Notes: generated from the sequence alone by a model not told the origin. DNA of 64,000 bases from Streptomyces griseochromogenes (GCF_001542625.1 NZ_CP016279.1:2976001-3040000), one strand, 5' to 3'; shown: positions 8,147-17,796, counted from the first letter of the stretch. Made by a program: numbers and translations.

Positions 8147-9820
8147 TCAGCTCATGCGCAGCGCCAGGAAGAAGTCCAGCTTGTCTTCGAGGCGCGACAG
8201 GTCCCGTCCCGTCAACTGCTCGATCCGGCCGACTCGGTAGCGCAGTGTGTTGACGTGCAGGTGCAGCCGGGTGGCGCAGCGGGTCCAGGAGCCGTCGCAG
8301 TCCAGGAACGCCTCCAGCGTCGGGATCAGCTCGGCGCGGTGGCGGCGGTCGTAGTCCTTCAGGGGGTCCAGCAGGCGCGCGGTGAAGGCGCGGCGGACGT
8401 CGTCCGGGACGAACGGGAGCAGCAGAACGTGCGAGGCCAGCTCCTGGTGGCCGGCCGCGCAGACCCGGCCGGGGCGGGCCGCGGCGACCCGGCGGGCGTG
8501 CCGGGCCTCCTCCAGCGCGCCGCGCAGCCCCTCCGCCGAGTGCACGGCGGCGCTCACACCGAGGGTGAGCCGCCCGTCGTCGTTCAGGCCGGCCGACAGC
8601 GGCTCCCGGACCGCCTGCAGCAGCGCGTCGGCGAGCAGGCCGGTCTCCGGGCCGTCGTGCTCGGAGGAGACCGCCGGGAGGGGCACCAGGGCGATCGCCT
8701 CGTCGCCCGCGTGTGCGACGGCGATGCGGTCCGAGGGCTCCGGACCGGTGGCTTCCGGGTCGACCAGGACCTCCTCCAACAGCGACTGGGCGACCGGGCC
8801 GCCCTCCACCTGCTCGCCCTCCCACTCGACGCGGGCCACCACCACCTGCCAGTGCGGGGCCGTCCCGAGCCCGGGCAGCAGTACCGGCGCCGCCACCCTG
8901 AGGCGCGCGGCGATCTCGGCGGGCGCGGCGCCCGTCTGGACCAGCTCCAGCACCTCCTGGGCAAGCCGGCGCCGCACCGTGCGCGCCGCGTCCCGGCGGT
9001 CCCGCTCGACCGCGATCAGCTGGGTGACGCCCTGGAGCAGATCGAGGCGCTCTTCCGGCCAGTCGCCCGCGTCCGCCTCGACGGCCAGCAGCCAGTCGGA
9101 CAGGACCGTCTCGCGGACGTCCCGGGCGGCCTGCGGGGAGCGGCCGGAGGAGCGGATCGGGAAGAGGGAGTACCGGGCGCCGCCCACCAGCACCCGGTGC
9201 GGCCCGCGGCGGCCCGTGCGGGCGGCCGCGAGGTGCTCGGCGGCGAGCTTGGCGCAGGTCTCCGGCTCCAGCGACGGGCCCGCGACCTTCGGGCCCGCGA
9301 TCAGCCGGCCGGTGGGGGAGAGCACCCAGGCGCGCAGGTCCAGGTCGGTGCCGAGCAGGTCCAGGACCACGTCCGGGCCGCCGCCCGCCGGGCCCGAGGT
9401 CATCATCCGGCGGTGCCGGTCCACCACCGCCGCGAGATCCCCGGCCCGCTCGCCGGAGACCTGCCGTACGACGTGCTCGGTGATCGTCGCGAACGCCACC
9501 GACTCGTGCACCGCGAACAGCGGCAGCCGGTGCCGCGCACAGGCCAGCACCAGGTCGTCCGGCACATCGCCCAGCTCTGCCTCGCCGGCCGCCAGCGCCG
9601 CCACCCCGGCCTGGACCAGGAGGCGCACGAACGGCTCGGAGTCGTTCGCGTCCCGGCGCCAGGCCAGGCCGGTCAGCACCAGCTCGCCGCCCGCGAGGTA
9701 GCGGCTGGGGTCGCGCAGGTCGGTGGTCATGACCCCGCGGACCGAGCGGTCCAGCTCGTCCTCGCCGCCGAGCAGCCGCAGGCCCAGCGCATCGGTGTCC
9801 AGAAGTGCGCGAAGCCGCAT
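8147..9820 (-). CDS. pucR: PucR-family transcriptional regulator of purine catabolism
   Basis: The protein is 557 residues. The N-terminal PucR sensory domain (about 1-125) has DPSRYLAGGELVLTGLAWRR and LPLFAVHESVAFATI. A GGDEF-like central region follows (about 290-410), and a C-terminal PucR HTH (about 490-555) has LEAFLDCDGSWTRCATRLHL and VNTLRYRVGRIEQLTGRDL. Members activate or repress purine and allantoin degradation in response to purine metabolites. The gene is divergent from the xanthine dehydrogenase operon with 348 bp between them, so control of that operon is a strong contextual inference. Confidence 0.92.
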   Translation of the reverse strand: MRLRALLDTDALGLRLLGGEDELDRSVRGVMTTDLRDPSRYLAGGELVLTGLAWRRDANDSEPFVRLLVQAGVAALAAGEAELGDVPDDLVLACARHRLPLFAVHESVAFATITEHVVRQVSGERAGDLAAVVDRHRRMMTSGPAGGGPDVVLDLLGTDLDLRAWVLSPTGRLIAGPKVAGPSLEPETCAKLAAEHLAAARTGRRGPHRVLVGGARYSLFPIRSSGRSPQAARDVRETVLSDWLLAVEADAGDWPEERLDLLQGVTQLIAVERDRRDAARTVRRRLAQEVLELVQTGAAPAEIAARLRVAAPVLLPGLGTAPHWQVVVARVEWEGEQVEGGPVAQSLLEEVLVDPEATGPEPSDRIAVAHAGDEAIALVPLPAVSSEHDGPETGLLADALLQAVREPLSAGLNDDGRLTLGVSAAVHSAEGLRGALEEARHARRVAAARPGRVCAAGHQELASHVLLLPFVPDDVRRAFTARLLDPLKDYDRRHRAELIPTLEAFLDCDGSWTRCATRLHLHVNTLRYRVGRIEQLTGRDLSRLEDKLDFFLALRMS

Positions 9821-10168
9821 CTCGTCGCCGCCGTTCTCTTGTCTCGAAACCTACGATGAATCTTGGATGGGTGACGGGGGAGGGACCCGGCGCGGGACGC
9901 ACAGGCCGTTCTCCGGGGGCCGTCGGCCCGTGTCCTGCGTTTCCCGAGGAAAACGGAGAGGTTACCGATGACCTCCGTTCATACGAATCTACAAGATGCC
10001 CGCCGTGGCCAGCCAACTCCTTCATGGTTTCGGTGACTGACCTCGCCGTGGTACTGGGCGGTGTACTGAGTCCACTCCGCGTTAACAGGACATGAACGAG
10101 CCGGGCCCGCCGCACACGGATTGGCTCAATCTGTACGACCCACGAGACGAAGAAGAAGAGAGCCGGTC
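9821..10168. promoter_or_regulatory. pucR-xdh divergent control region
   Basis: The region carries the promoters of both pucR and the xdh operon. Inside it, GAGGT at 9958-9962 and ACCTC at 9971-9975 form an interrupted inverted repeat (8-nt centre) that could be a regulator site. An AG-rich tract just before 10169 supplies the ribosome site of the FAD subunit. No RNA or open frame is convincing. Confidence 0.5.
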
Positions 10169-11062
10169 ATGGACTTCCTTCGCCCCGCCAGCTGGGAGGA
10201 GGCGCTCGCCGCGAAGGCCGAGCACCCCACCGCTGTGCCGATTGCGGGTGGCACCGATGTGATGGTCGAGATCAACTTCGACCACCGCCGGCCCGAGTAC
10301 CTGCTCGACCTGAACCGCATCGGCGACCTCTACGAGTGGGAGGTCGGCGAGGGCTCCGTACGGCTGGGTGCCTCCGTGCCGTACACCAAGATCATGCAGA
10401 ATCTCCGTGCCGAGCTGCCCGGGCTCGCGCTCGCCTCGCACACGGTCGCCTCCCCGCAGATCCGCAACCGCGGCGGCGTCGGCGGCAACCTCGGCACGGC
10501 CTCGCCCGCCGGTGACGCCCACCCCGCCCTCCTCGCGGCGGGCGCGGACGTCGAGGTGGAGTCCGCGGCCCGCGGCACCCGCCTGATCCCGATCGACCAG
10601 TTCTACACCGGCGTCAAGCGCAACGCGCTCCAGCCCGACGAGCTGATCCGCGCCGTGCACATCAAGAAGGCGGACGGCCCGCAGCAGTACTCGAAGGTCG
10701 GCACCCGCAACGCCATGGTCATCGCGGTGTGCGCCTTCGGCCTCGCCCTGCACCCCGAGACCCGCACGGTCCGGACCGGCATCGGCTCCGCCGCCCCGAC
10801 GCCCGTGCGGGCCAAGGCCGCCGAAGAATTCCTGAACGCGGCCCTGGAAGAGGGCGGCTTCTGGGACAACGGAAAGATCATCACCCCGTCGGTCGCCAAG
10901 CAGTTCGCGGACCTGTGCTCCGCCTCCTGCAACCCGATCGACGACGTCCGTGGCACCGCGAGCTACCGCCGCCACGCGGTCGGCGTCATGGCCCGCCGGA
11001 CGCTCACCTGGACCTGGGAGTCGTACCGCGGCGCCCGCCGCGCATCTGAGGGAGCTGCGTAA
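10169..11062 (+). CDS. Xanthine dehydrogenase, FAD-binding subunit
   Basis: The protein is 297 residues. The ATG at 10169 (MDFLRPASWEEALA) is preferred over a 16-residue upstream extension that is Arg-rich and unconserved. It is the CoxM/XdhB-type FAD subunit: AGGTDVMVEINFDHRRPEYL near residue 30 is the VAO-fold pyrophosphate loop, and RNRGGVGGNLGTASPAGDAH near 105 is the second FAD signature. The subunit passes electrons from the 2Fe-2S protein to FAD and on to NAD+. It overlaps the next gene by one base (TAATG at 11060), showing translational coupling. Confidence 0.95.
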   Translation: MDFLRPASWEEALAAKAEHPTAVPIAGGTDVMVEINFDHRRPEYLLDLNRIGDLYEWEVGEGSVRLGASVPYTKIMQNLRAELPGLALASHTVASPQIRNRGGVGGNLGTASPAGDAHPALLAAGADVEVESAARGTRLIPIDQFYTGVKRNALQPDELIRAVHIKKADGPQQYSKVGTRNAMVIAVCAFGLALHPETRTVRTGIGSAAPTPVRAKAAEEFLNAALEEGGFWDNGKIITPSVAKQFADLCSASCNPIDDVRGTASYRRHAVGVMARRTLTWTWESYRGARRASEGAA

Positions 11063-11643
11063 TGCGCGTCAACTTCACCGTCAACGGACGCCCGCAGGAA
11101 GCGGACGACGTCTGGGAGGGCGAGTCCCTGCTGTACGTCCTGCGCGAGCGCCTCGGCCTGCCCGGCTCCAAGAACGCCTGCGAGCAGGGCGAGTGCGGCT
11201 CCTGCACGGTCCGCCTGGACGGCGTCCCGGTCTGTTCCTGCCTGGTCGCTGCCGGCCAGGCCGAGGGCCGCGAGGTCGTGACCGTCGAGGGCCTCGCGGA
11301 CTACGCCAAGCAGCGCGCGGAGGGCGGCTGCGCGACCGGCGCGTGCGGCACCTCGCTCGACGCGGCCAAGGGATGGCAGGCCAAGGGCACCGACTCCCAG
11401 ACCGGTGAGGGAACGGAACTCTCGCCGATCCAGCAGGCGTTCATCGACGCCGGCGCCGTCCAGTGCGGCTTCTGCACCCCGGGTCTGCTGGTCGCCGCCG
11501 ACGAGATGCTGGAGAGCAACCCGAACCCGTCCGACGCGGACATCCGCGAGGCGCTGTCGGGCAACCTGTGCCGCTGCACGGGCTACGAGAAGATCATGGA
11601 CGCGGTCCGCCTGGCGGCCGCACGCCAGTCCGAGGGGGTCTGA
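11062..11643 (+). CDS. Xanthine dehydrogenase, [2Fe-2S] iron-sulfur subunit
   Basis: The protein is 193 residues. The N-terminal plant-type ferredoxin cluster uses CEQGECGSC at about 43-51 and a fourth Cys in VPVCSCL. The C-terminal helical cluster uses CGFC at about 135 and NLCRCTG near 173, the standard pattern of the molybdenum-hydroxylase small subunit. An insert of about 25 residues between the two halves (KQRAEGGCATGACGTSLDAA) is longer than in many XdhA/CoxS homologues. It is coupled to the gene before and separated by one base from the gene after. Confidence 0.95.
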   Translation: MRVNFTVNGRPQEADDVWEGESLLYVLRERLGLPGSKNACEQGECGSCTVRLDGVPVCSCLVAAGQAEGREVVTVEGLADYAKQRAEGGCATGACGTSLDAAKGWQAKGTDSQTGEGTELSPIQQAFIDAGAVQCGFCTPGLLVAADEMLESNPNPSDADIREALSGNLCRCTGYEKIMDAVRLAAARQSEGV

Positions 11644-11644
11644 C

Positions 11645-14029
11645 ATGCCGGCCAACGGCGCTCCTACGAAGATCACGCAGGGCTCGCAGACCAAGGGCGG
11701 CATCGGCGAGTCCACGCTCCGCCCGGACGGCACCCTCAAGGTCACCGGCGAGTTCGCGTACTCGTCCGACATGTGGCACGAGGACATGCTCTGGGGCCAG
11801 ATCCTGCGCTCCACCGTCGCGCACGCCGAGATCGTCTCGATCGACACCGGCGAGGCCCTGGCCACGCCGGGTGTCTACGCGGTCCTGACCTACGACGACC
11901 TGCCCACCGAGGTGAAGAACTACGGCCTGGAGATCCAGGACACCCCGGTCCTCGCCCACGGCAAGGTGCGCCACCACGGCGAGCCGGTCGCGATCGTCGC
12001 CGCCGACCACCCGGAGACGGCCCGCCGCGCCGCCGCCAAGATCAAGGTGGAGTACAAGGAGCTGCCCGTCATCACCGACGAGGCCTCCGCCACCGCCCCG
12101 GACGCGATCCTGATCCACGAGGGCCGCGACGACCACCACATCGGCCACGTCCCGCACCCGAACATCGTCCACCGCCAGCCGATCATCCGCGGCGACGTGG
12201 AGGAGGCCCGCAGGCGGGCCGACGTGATCGTCGAGGGCGAGTACACCTTCGGCATGCAGGACCAGGCCTTCCTCGGCCCGGAGTCCGGCCTCGCCGTACC
12301 CGAGGAGGACGGCGGCGTCCACCTCTACATCGCCACCCAGTGGCTCCACTCCGACCTGCGCCAGATCGCGCCCGTCCTCGGCCTGCCCGAGGACAAGGTG
12401 CGGATGACGCTGTCCGGCGTCGGCGGCGCGTTCGGCGGCCGCGAGGACCTGTCGATGCAGATCCACGCCTGCCTGCTGGCGTTGCGCACCGGCAAGCCCG
12501 TCAAGATCGTCTACAACCGGTTCGAGTCCTTCTTCGGACACGTCCACCGGCACCCGGCGAAGCTCTACTACGAGCACGGCGCCACCAGGGACGGCAAGCT
12601 CACGCACATGAAGTGCAGGATCGTCCTGGACGGCGGGGCCTACGCCTCCGCCTCCCCGGCGGTCGTCGGCAACGCCTCCTCGCTCTCGGTCGGCCCGTAC
12701 GTCATCGACGACGTCGACATCGAGGCCATCGCCCTCTACACCAACAACCCGCCCTGCGGCGCCATGCGCGGCTTCGGCGCGGTCCAGGCGTGCTTCGCCT
12801 ACGAGGCGCAGATGGACAAGCTCGCGAAGAAGCTCGGCATGGACCCGGTGGAGTTCCGGCAGCTGAACGCGATGGAGCAGGGGACCATCATGCCGACCGG
12901 GCAGCCGGTCGACTCCCCGGCCCCGGTCGCCGAACTGCTGCGCCGCATCAAGGCGATGCCCATGCCGCCCGAGCGCCAGTGGGAGTCCAGCGAGGGTGCC
13001 GACGTACGGCAGCTGCCCGGCGGTCTGTCCAACACCACGCACGGCGAGGGCGTCGTACGCGGTGTCGGCTACGCGGTCGGCATCAAGAACGTCGGCTTCT
13101 CCGAGGGCTTCGACGACTACTCCACCGCCAAGGTGCGCATGGAGGTCATCGGCGGCGAGCCCGTCGCCACCGTGCACACCGCGATGGCGGAGGTCGGCCA
13201 GGGCGGTGTCACCGTCCACGCGCAGATCGCCCGCACCGAACTCGGCGTCACCCAGGTGACCATCCACCCGGCCGACACCCAGGTGGGCAGCGCCGGTTCG
13301 ACCTCGGCCTCCCGGCAGACCTACGTCACCGGCGGCGCCGTGAAGCACACCTGCGAACTCGTCCGCGAGAAGGTCCTGGAGATCGGGCGCCGCAAGTTCG
13401 GCACCTACCACCCCGCCTGGGCCACCGCCGAACTCCTGCTGGAGGGCGGCAAGGTCGTCACCGACGGCGGCGAGGTCCTCGGCGACCTGGTCGACGTCCT
13501 GGAGGGCGAGACCGTCGAGATCGAGGCGGAGTGGCGGCACCGGCCGACCGAGGCCTTCGACCTGCACACCGGCCAGGGCGACGGACACGTCCAGTACTCC
13601 TTCGCCGCGCACCGCGCGGTCGTCGAGGTCGACACCGAACTCGGCCTGGTCAAGGTCATCGAGCTGGCCTGCGCCCAGGACGTCGGCAAGGCCCTCAACC
13701 CGCTCTCCGTCGTCGGCCAGATCCAGGGCGGTACGACCCAGGGCCTGGGCGTGGCGGTGATGGAGGAGATCATCGTCGACCCGAAGACGGCGAAGGTCAG
13801 GAACCCCTCCTTCACGGACTACCTGATCCCGACCATCCTCGACACGCCGACCATCCCGGTCGACGTCCTCGAACTCGCCGACGACCACGCCCCGTACGGG
13901 CTGCGCGGCATCGGCGAAGCCCCCACCCTGTCGTCCACCCCGGCCGTCCTCGCGGCGATCCGGAACGCGACCGGGCTGGAGCTCAACCGCACTCCGGTAC
14001 GGCCCGAGCACCTGACGGGGACCGCGTAA
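11645..14029 (+). CDS. Xanthine dehydrogenase, molybdopterin-binding catalytic subunit
   Basis: The protein is 794 residues, with start ATG at 11645 (MPANGAPTKITQGSQTKGGI) one base after the previous stop. It is the large subunit of the xanthine dehydrogenase/CO dehydrogenase family. Conserved Moco-binding stretches are GVGGAFGGREDLSMQ (near 255), CGAMRGFGAVQACFAYE (near 370) and MAEVGQGGVTVH (near 515). The catalytic-glutamate loop GLRGIGEAPTLS lies near 755. It hydroxylates hypoxanthine and xanthine to urate. The operon order FAD, Fe-S, Moco matches the three-subunit bacterial enzyme, and XdhC for cofactor sulfuration lies downstream. Confidence 0.95.
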   Translation: MPANGAPTKITQGSQTKGGIGESTLRPDGTLKVTGEFAYSSDMWHEDMLWGQILRSTVAHAEIVSIDTGEALATPGVYAVLTYDDLPTEVKNYGLEIQDTPVLAHGKVRHHGEPVAIVAADHPETARRAAAKIKVEYKELPVITDEASATAPDAILIHEGRDDHHIGHVPHPNIVHRQPIIRGDVEEARRRADVIVEGEYTFGMQDQAFLGPESGLAVPEEDGGVHLYIATQWLHSDLRQIAPVLGLPEDKVRMTLSGVGGAFGGREDLSMQIHACLLALRTGKPVKIVYNRFESFFGHVHRHPAKLYYEHGATRDGKLTHMKCRIVLDGGAYASASPAVVGNASSLSVGPYVIDDVDIEAIALYTNNPPCGAMRGFGAVQACFAYEAQMDKLAKKLGMDPVEFRQLNAMEQGTIMPTGQPVDSPAPVAELLRRIKAMPMPPERQWESSEGADVRQLPGGLSNTTHGEGVVRGVGYAVGIKNVGFSEGFDDYSTAKVRMEVIGGEPVATVHTAMAEVGQGGVTVHAQIARTELGVTQVTIHPADTQVGSAGSTSASRQTYVTGGAVKHTCELVREKVLEIGRRKFGTYHPAWATAELLLEGGKVVTDGGEVLGDLVDVLEGETVEIEAEWRHRPTEAFDLHTGQGDGHVQYSFAAHRAVVEVDTELGLVKVIELACAQDVGKALNPLSVVGQIQGGTTQGLGVAVMEEIIVDPKTAKVRNPSFTDYLIPTILDTPTIPVDVLELADDHAPYGLRGIGEAPTLSSTPAVLAAIRNATGLELNRTPVRPEHLTGTA

Positions 14030-14239
14030 CACCCCAGCTCTCCGGGCGGTGTGAGGGAACGTCACACACTCCGCCGCGCCGCCCGGAGGAACCCCCTTTG
14101 AGTTCCGCACCGCTCGCGGTCCTTGAAGTACCAGGAAATTCGTTCGTCTCGGGCCGTCCCCCGGGTCGTCCATTCCCCAAATCCCGTGACCGTCAGGGCG
14201 GTTGCACGGGTGCCCCTGTGAACCTTGGGAGATGGCACC

Positions 14240-15706
14240 ATGACCCAGCAGTCAGTGGAGCCCACGACCACCGCCGAAGACGCGGGCGCGGGTTCGCGTC
14301 CGTCGGCCGGCAGATCGTGGCTCGACAGGTACTTCCACATTTCCGAAAGAGGATCCACCGTCGCGACCGAGGTCCGCGGTGGCGTCACCACCTTCATGGC
14401 GATGGCGTACATCCTCCTGCTCAACCCCGTGATCCTCAGTGGCGCGGACAAGTCCGGCGACTCTCTGAGTCAGAAGGCCCTCATCACGGCCACCGCGCTC
14501 GGCGCGGCGGCCACCACTCTCCTCATGGGCTGGATCGGCAAGGTGCCGCTCGCCATGGCCGCCGGACTCTCCGTCTCCGGTGTGCTGGCCGGTCTGGTCA
14601 TGGGAACCAAGACCCTGACGTGGGCTCAGGGTCTGGGCATGTGCATCGCCTACGGTGCCGTGATCATGCTTCTGGTGGTCACTGGCCTCCGCGAGATGAT
14701 CATGAACGCGATCCCGCTGCCGCTCAAGCACGGCATCACCATAGGCATCGGTCTGTTCATCGCCTTCATCGGTCTGGTCAAGGCCGGGTTCGTGCACGCG
14801 GGCACGGCGACCCCGGTCACCCTCGGCGACAAGGGCGAACTCGCCGGCTGGCCCGTCCTGCTGTTCGCGGTCACGCTCCTGCTGATCTTCGCGCTCCAGT
14901 CCCGGAACGTTCCGGGCGCCATCCTCATCGGCATCGTCACGGGTACCGTTCTCGCGGTGGTCGTCAACGCGGCCGGTCTCGTCGGCGACACGGGCTGGGC
15001 CAACGGCGAAGGCCCCGCCCTGCACGGCAGCGCCGTCTCGATGCCGGACTTCTCGCTCATCGGCAAGGTGTCCTTCGGCGGCCTGGGCGACGTCGGCTAC
15101 ATGACGGTCACCTTCATCGTCTTCACCCTGGTGCTCGCCGGCTTCTTCGACGCGATGGCCACCATCATCGGCATCGGCACCGAGGCCAACCTCGCCGACT
15201 CCCAGGGGCGGATGCCGGGCCTGTCCAAGGCGCTGTTCATCGACGGTGCCGGCGGCGTCGTCGGCGGTGCCGTGGGCGGCTCCGGCCAGACCGTGTTCAT
15301 CGAGTCCGCGACCGGCGTCGGCGAGGGCGCCCGTACCGGACTGGCCTCGGTCGTCACCGGTGGGTTCTTCGCGCTCTGCCTCTTCTTCACACCGCTCACG
15401 GCGATCGTGCCGCGCGAGGTGGCCTCGGCCGCCCTCGTCACCATCGGTGCGATGATGATGATGAACGCCCGTCATGTGGACTGGGGGGACCGCTCCGTGG
15501 CGATCCCGGTCTTCCTGACCGTCGTCATCATGCCGTTCACGTACTCGATCACCCCCGGTGTCGCCGCCGGTGTGATCTCCTACGTCGCCATCAAGATCGC
15601 CCAGGGCAAGTGGCGGGAGATCGGCGGCTTCATGTGGGGTCTGACGGTGCTCTTCCTCGTCTACTTCTCCCTGCATCCGCTCCGAGCCGCGCTGGGCGTC
15701 CACTAG
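14240..15706 (+). CDS. NCS2-family purine permease (guanine/hypoxanthine/xanthine type)
   Basis: The protein is 488 residues from the ATG at 14240 with GGGAG 8 bases before it. It has the 14-helix NCS2/AzgA-PbuG profile: FMAMAYILLLNPVILSGADK in TM1, AAGLSVSGVLAG near TM3, and the conserved late motif GTEANLADSQGRMPG followed by GGSGQTVFIESATGVGEGAR. Such carriers import purine bases by proton symport. Position between xanthine dehydrogenase and XdhC makes xanthine or hypoxanthine the likely substrate, although motif-wise the AzgA-like branch prefers adenine, guanine or hypoxanthine. Confidence 0.92.
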   Translation: MTQQSVEPTTTAEDAGAGSRPSAGRSWLDRYFHISERGSTVATEVRGGVTTFMAMAYILLLNPVILSGADKSGDSLSQKALITATALGAAATTLLMGWIGKVPLAMAAGLSVSGVLAGLVMGTKTLTWAQGLGMCIAYGAVIMLLVVTGLREMIMNAIPLPLKHGITIGIGLFIAFIGLVKAGFVHAGTATPVTLGDKGELAGWPVLLFAVTLLLIFALQSRNVPGAILIGIVTGTVLAVVVNAAGLVGDTGWANGEGPALHGSAVSMPDFSLIGKVSFGGLGDVGYMTVTFIVFTLVLAGFFDAMATIIGIGTEANLADSQGRMPGLSKALFIDGAGGVVGGAVGGSGQTVFIESATGVGEGARTGLASVVTGGFFALCLFFTPLTAIVPREVASAALVTIGAMMMMNARHVDWGDRSVAIPVFLTVVIMPFTYSITPGVAAGVISYVAIKIAQGKWREIGGFMWGLTVLFLVYFSLHPLRAALGVH

Positions 15707-15851
15707 ACGCTCCGCGGGCAGTGCCGTGATGGGCCGGCGGTCGTCCGCGGGCCCGTCGTGGCTTCTCGCGCCCACGCGGCGGAGCCGCATATCGATACAG
15801 CCCCGCGCCCCTTTGGGACGCTTGTCCCCGACCTCGTTAGGAGACCGACAG

Positions 15852-17003
15852 ATGCTGGACATCGCCGACGAGCTGAACCGGTGGGTCGAGCAGGGACGTG
15901 ACTTCGCCGTCGCCACCGTGGTGGCCGTCGGCGGGAGCGCGCCCCGGCAACCGGGCGCCGCGCTCGCCGTCGACAGCGAGGGCACGGCCATCGGCTCGGT
16001 CTCCGGCGGATGCGTGGAGGGCGCCGTGTACGACCTGTGCCGACAGGCTCTCGAAGACGGGGAAACCGTCCTCGAACGCTTCGGGTACAGCGACGAGGAT
16101 GCCTTCGCCGTGGGCCTGACCTGTGGCGGCATCATCGACATCCTCGTCACACCGGTCCGGGCGGACGGTCCCGCCCGGCCGGTGGTCGCGGCCGCGCTGG
16201 CCGCCGCCGCCCGTGGGGAGGCGGCGGCGGTCGCGCGGATCGTCACGGGACCGGCCGAACTGCTCGGCCGGGCCCTGCTGGTGCGCCCCGACGGCTCCTG
16301 GGACGGCGGCTTCGGCGCCCACCCCGAACTGGACCGTACGGTCGCGGCCGAGGCCGGCGCCTTCCTGGACGCGGGCCGCACCGGCACCCTGGAGATCGGT
16401 GAGCAGGGCTCGCGCTGCGGCGCCCCGCTCACGCTCCTGGTGGAGTCCTCCGTCCCCGCCCCCCGGATGATCGTCTTCGGCGCGATCGACTTCGCCTCGG
16501 CGCTGGTGCGGGTCGGCAAGTTCCTGGGCTACCACGTCACGGTGTGCGACGCCCGGCCCGTCTTCGCCACCAGGGCCCGCTTCCCCGAGGCCGACGAGAT
16601 CGTCGTCGAGTGGCCCCACAAGTACCTGGGACGCACCGAGGTCGACGGCCGTACCGTCCTGTGCGTCCTCACCCACGACGCCAAGTTCGACGTACCGCTG
16701 CTCCAGCTGGCGCTGCGGCTGCCGGTCGCCTACGTCGGCGCGATGGGCTCCCGCCGCACCCACCTCGACCGCAACGAGCGCCTGCGCGAGGTCGGTGTCA
16801 CCGAGCTCGAACTGGCCCGCCTGCGCTCCCCGATCGGCCTCGACCTCGGCGCCCGTACGCCGGAGGAGACGGCGCTGTCCATCGCCGCGGAGATCGTCGC
16901 GGGCCGCCGCGGCGGCACCGGTGTGTCCCTGACCGGCGCCCACACCCCGATCCACCACGACACCACCGCGCGACCGACGGGGCTGATCGGGTCGGTGGCC
17001 TGA
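15852..17003 (+). CDS. xdhC: XdhC/CoxI-family molybdenum-cofactor insertion and sulfuration protein
   Basis: The protein is 383 residues from the ATG at 15852 (MLDIADELNRWVEQGRDFA), preceded by GGAGA. The N-terminal XdhC domain has VVAVGGSAPRQPGA and SVSGGCVEGAVYDLCRQALE. The C-terminal Rossmann-like domain has VGAMGSRRTHLDR and SPIGLDLGARTPEETALSIA. XdhC binds Moco, helps the IscS-like sulfurase place the terminal sulfido ligand, and delivers the cofactor to xanthine dehydrogenase. It is the last gene of the purine block, 145 bp after the permease. Confidence 0.93.
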   Translation: MLDIADELNRWVEQGRDFAVATVVAVGGSAPRQPGAALAVDSEGTAIGSVSGGCVEGAVYDLCRQALEDGETVLERFGYSDEDAFAVGLTCGGIIDILVTPVRADGPARPVVAAALAAAARGEAAAVARIVTGPAELLGRALLVRPDGSWDGGFGAHPELDRTVAAEAGAFLDAGRTGTLEIGEQGSRCGAPLTLLVESSVPAPRMIVFGAIDFASALVRVGKFLGYHVTVCDARPVFATRARFPEADEIVVEWPHKYLGRTEVDGRTVLCVLTHDAKFDVPLLQLALRLPVAYVGAMGSRRTHLDRNERLREVGVTELELARLRSPIGLDLGARTPEETALSIAAEIVAGRRGGTGVSLTGAHTPIHHDTTARPTGLIGSVA

Positions 17004-17180
17004 GGGACGGCTCGGGAGCTCAGGCGAGGCCGAGCGGGTGACGGGGCCTTCGCTTCGCGACCTCTGACCTGCGGAGCGCCGGCATGTGGGCGCTGCGCGC
17101 GGTACCGCTGATGCGGACGCTCCGGGCCGAATCTAGACTGGCGAATGCGTAGAAAGCCCCCAATCAGGGAGATATGCCCC

Positions 17181-17255
17181 ATGGCTAAGCGAGGAAACAA
17201 GCGACGCGGCCGTAAGAAGAAGAAGGCCAATCACGGCAAGCGTCCCAACGCCTGA
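17181..17255 (+). CDS. Ribosomal protein bL37-type 24-residue peptide
   Basis: A 24-codon frame encodes MAKRGNKRRGRKKKKANHGK followed by RPNA and TGA. The ANHGKRPNA ending and strongly basic body match the 24-residue bL37 protein found on mycobacterial large ribosomal subunits. AGGGAGA lies 11-17 bases before the ATG. It is shorter than usual gene-calling limits and easily missed. A strong terminator follows about 95 bp later. Ribosomal location is inferred from the mycobacterial homologue. Confidence 0.85.
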   Translation: MAKRGNKRRGRKKKKANHGKRPNA

Positions 17256-17348
17256 GCCGACCAGGCAGACGGCCGAGGGTACCCGCGCCTTCGCTGCCGG
17301 GATCGAGGCCGAAGGGCTGGAATCCCGCGGCGGTGCAGGAGCACGTCG

Positions 17349-17383
17349 AAGAGCCGGACCCGGTGAGACCGGGTCCGGCTCTT
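17349..17383 (+). terminator. 16-bp perfect hairpin terminator
   Basis: Bases 17349-17364 pair perfectly with 17368-17383 around a GAG loop. The position 94 bp after the bL37 stop suggests it ends that transcript. It also marks the end of conserved chromosome before the island. Confidence 0.85.
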
Positions 17384-17526
17384 GCGGCCTGGGCGCCCTT
17401 CCGGAGCCGGGGAGGGAACGTTGGAAGCCGTGCACCGCTCGTCGTGCCATCCACGTTGATGACCCGCCCTTCAGGCACCTGTCGAGGCTCGCTGCCGGCG
17501 GGGGAGCCCGCGGCGCGTGTGGTGCT

Positions 17527-17633
17527 GTTCACCTGCGTTCATGCCCATCCGTCGGTTCAGCCGGGCCGGCTGCCCAATCCCGGCTGAACGCCGATGGCCG
17601 CAGCTGAATGAGACGGAGACCGAGACGGACGGT
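17527..17633 (+). repeat. Diverged direct repeat, partner at 24135-24237
   Basis: Both copies start with GTTCACCTG(C/T)GTTCATG and end with GCTGAATGAGACGGA(G/A)AC followed by CGAGACGG or TGAGACGG. The middles have drifted. The shared ends are close enough to be one ancestral sequence. Its role is unknown; it looks like material carried by an integrated element. Confidence 0.65.
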
Positions 17634-17796
17634 CACCCGTCCGATCAGGTCGGTCGATTTGCGGGCCGCCGACGCGTCCGGCCGCCGCCGGAGCCCTCGT
17701 CATTCGGCGAAGCCGTGCGGCTGTCCGGGTGCACTCTCACCGGCACCCACGGCGTCCTGGCGGTTGATGCCGCACCCCGCACCTCTGCCCCCGACC

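Noticed and set aside
11594..14173. Long open frame antisense to the xanthine dehydrogenase large subunit (859 codons)
   Set aside because: Third-position bias and protein conservation favour the plus strand. The antisense frame is low-complexity with no ribosome site.
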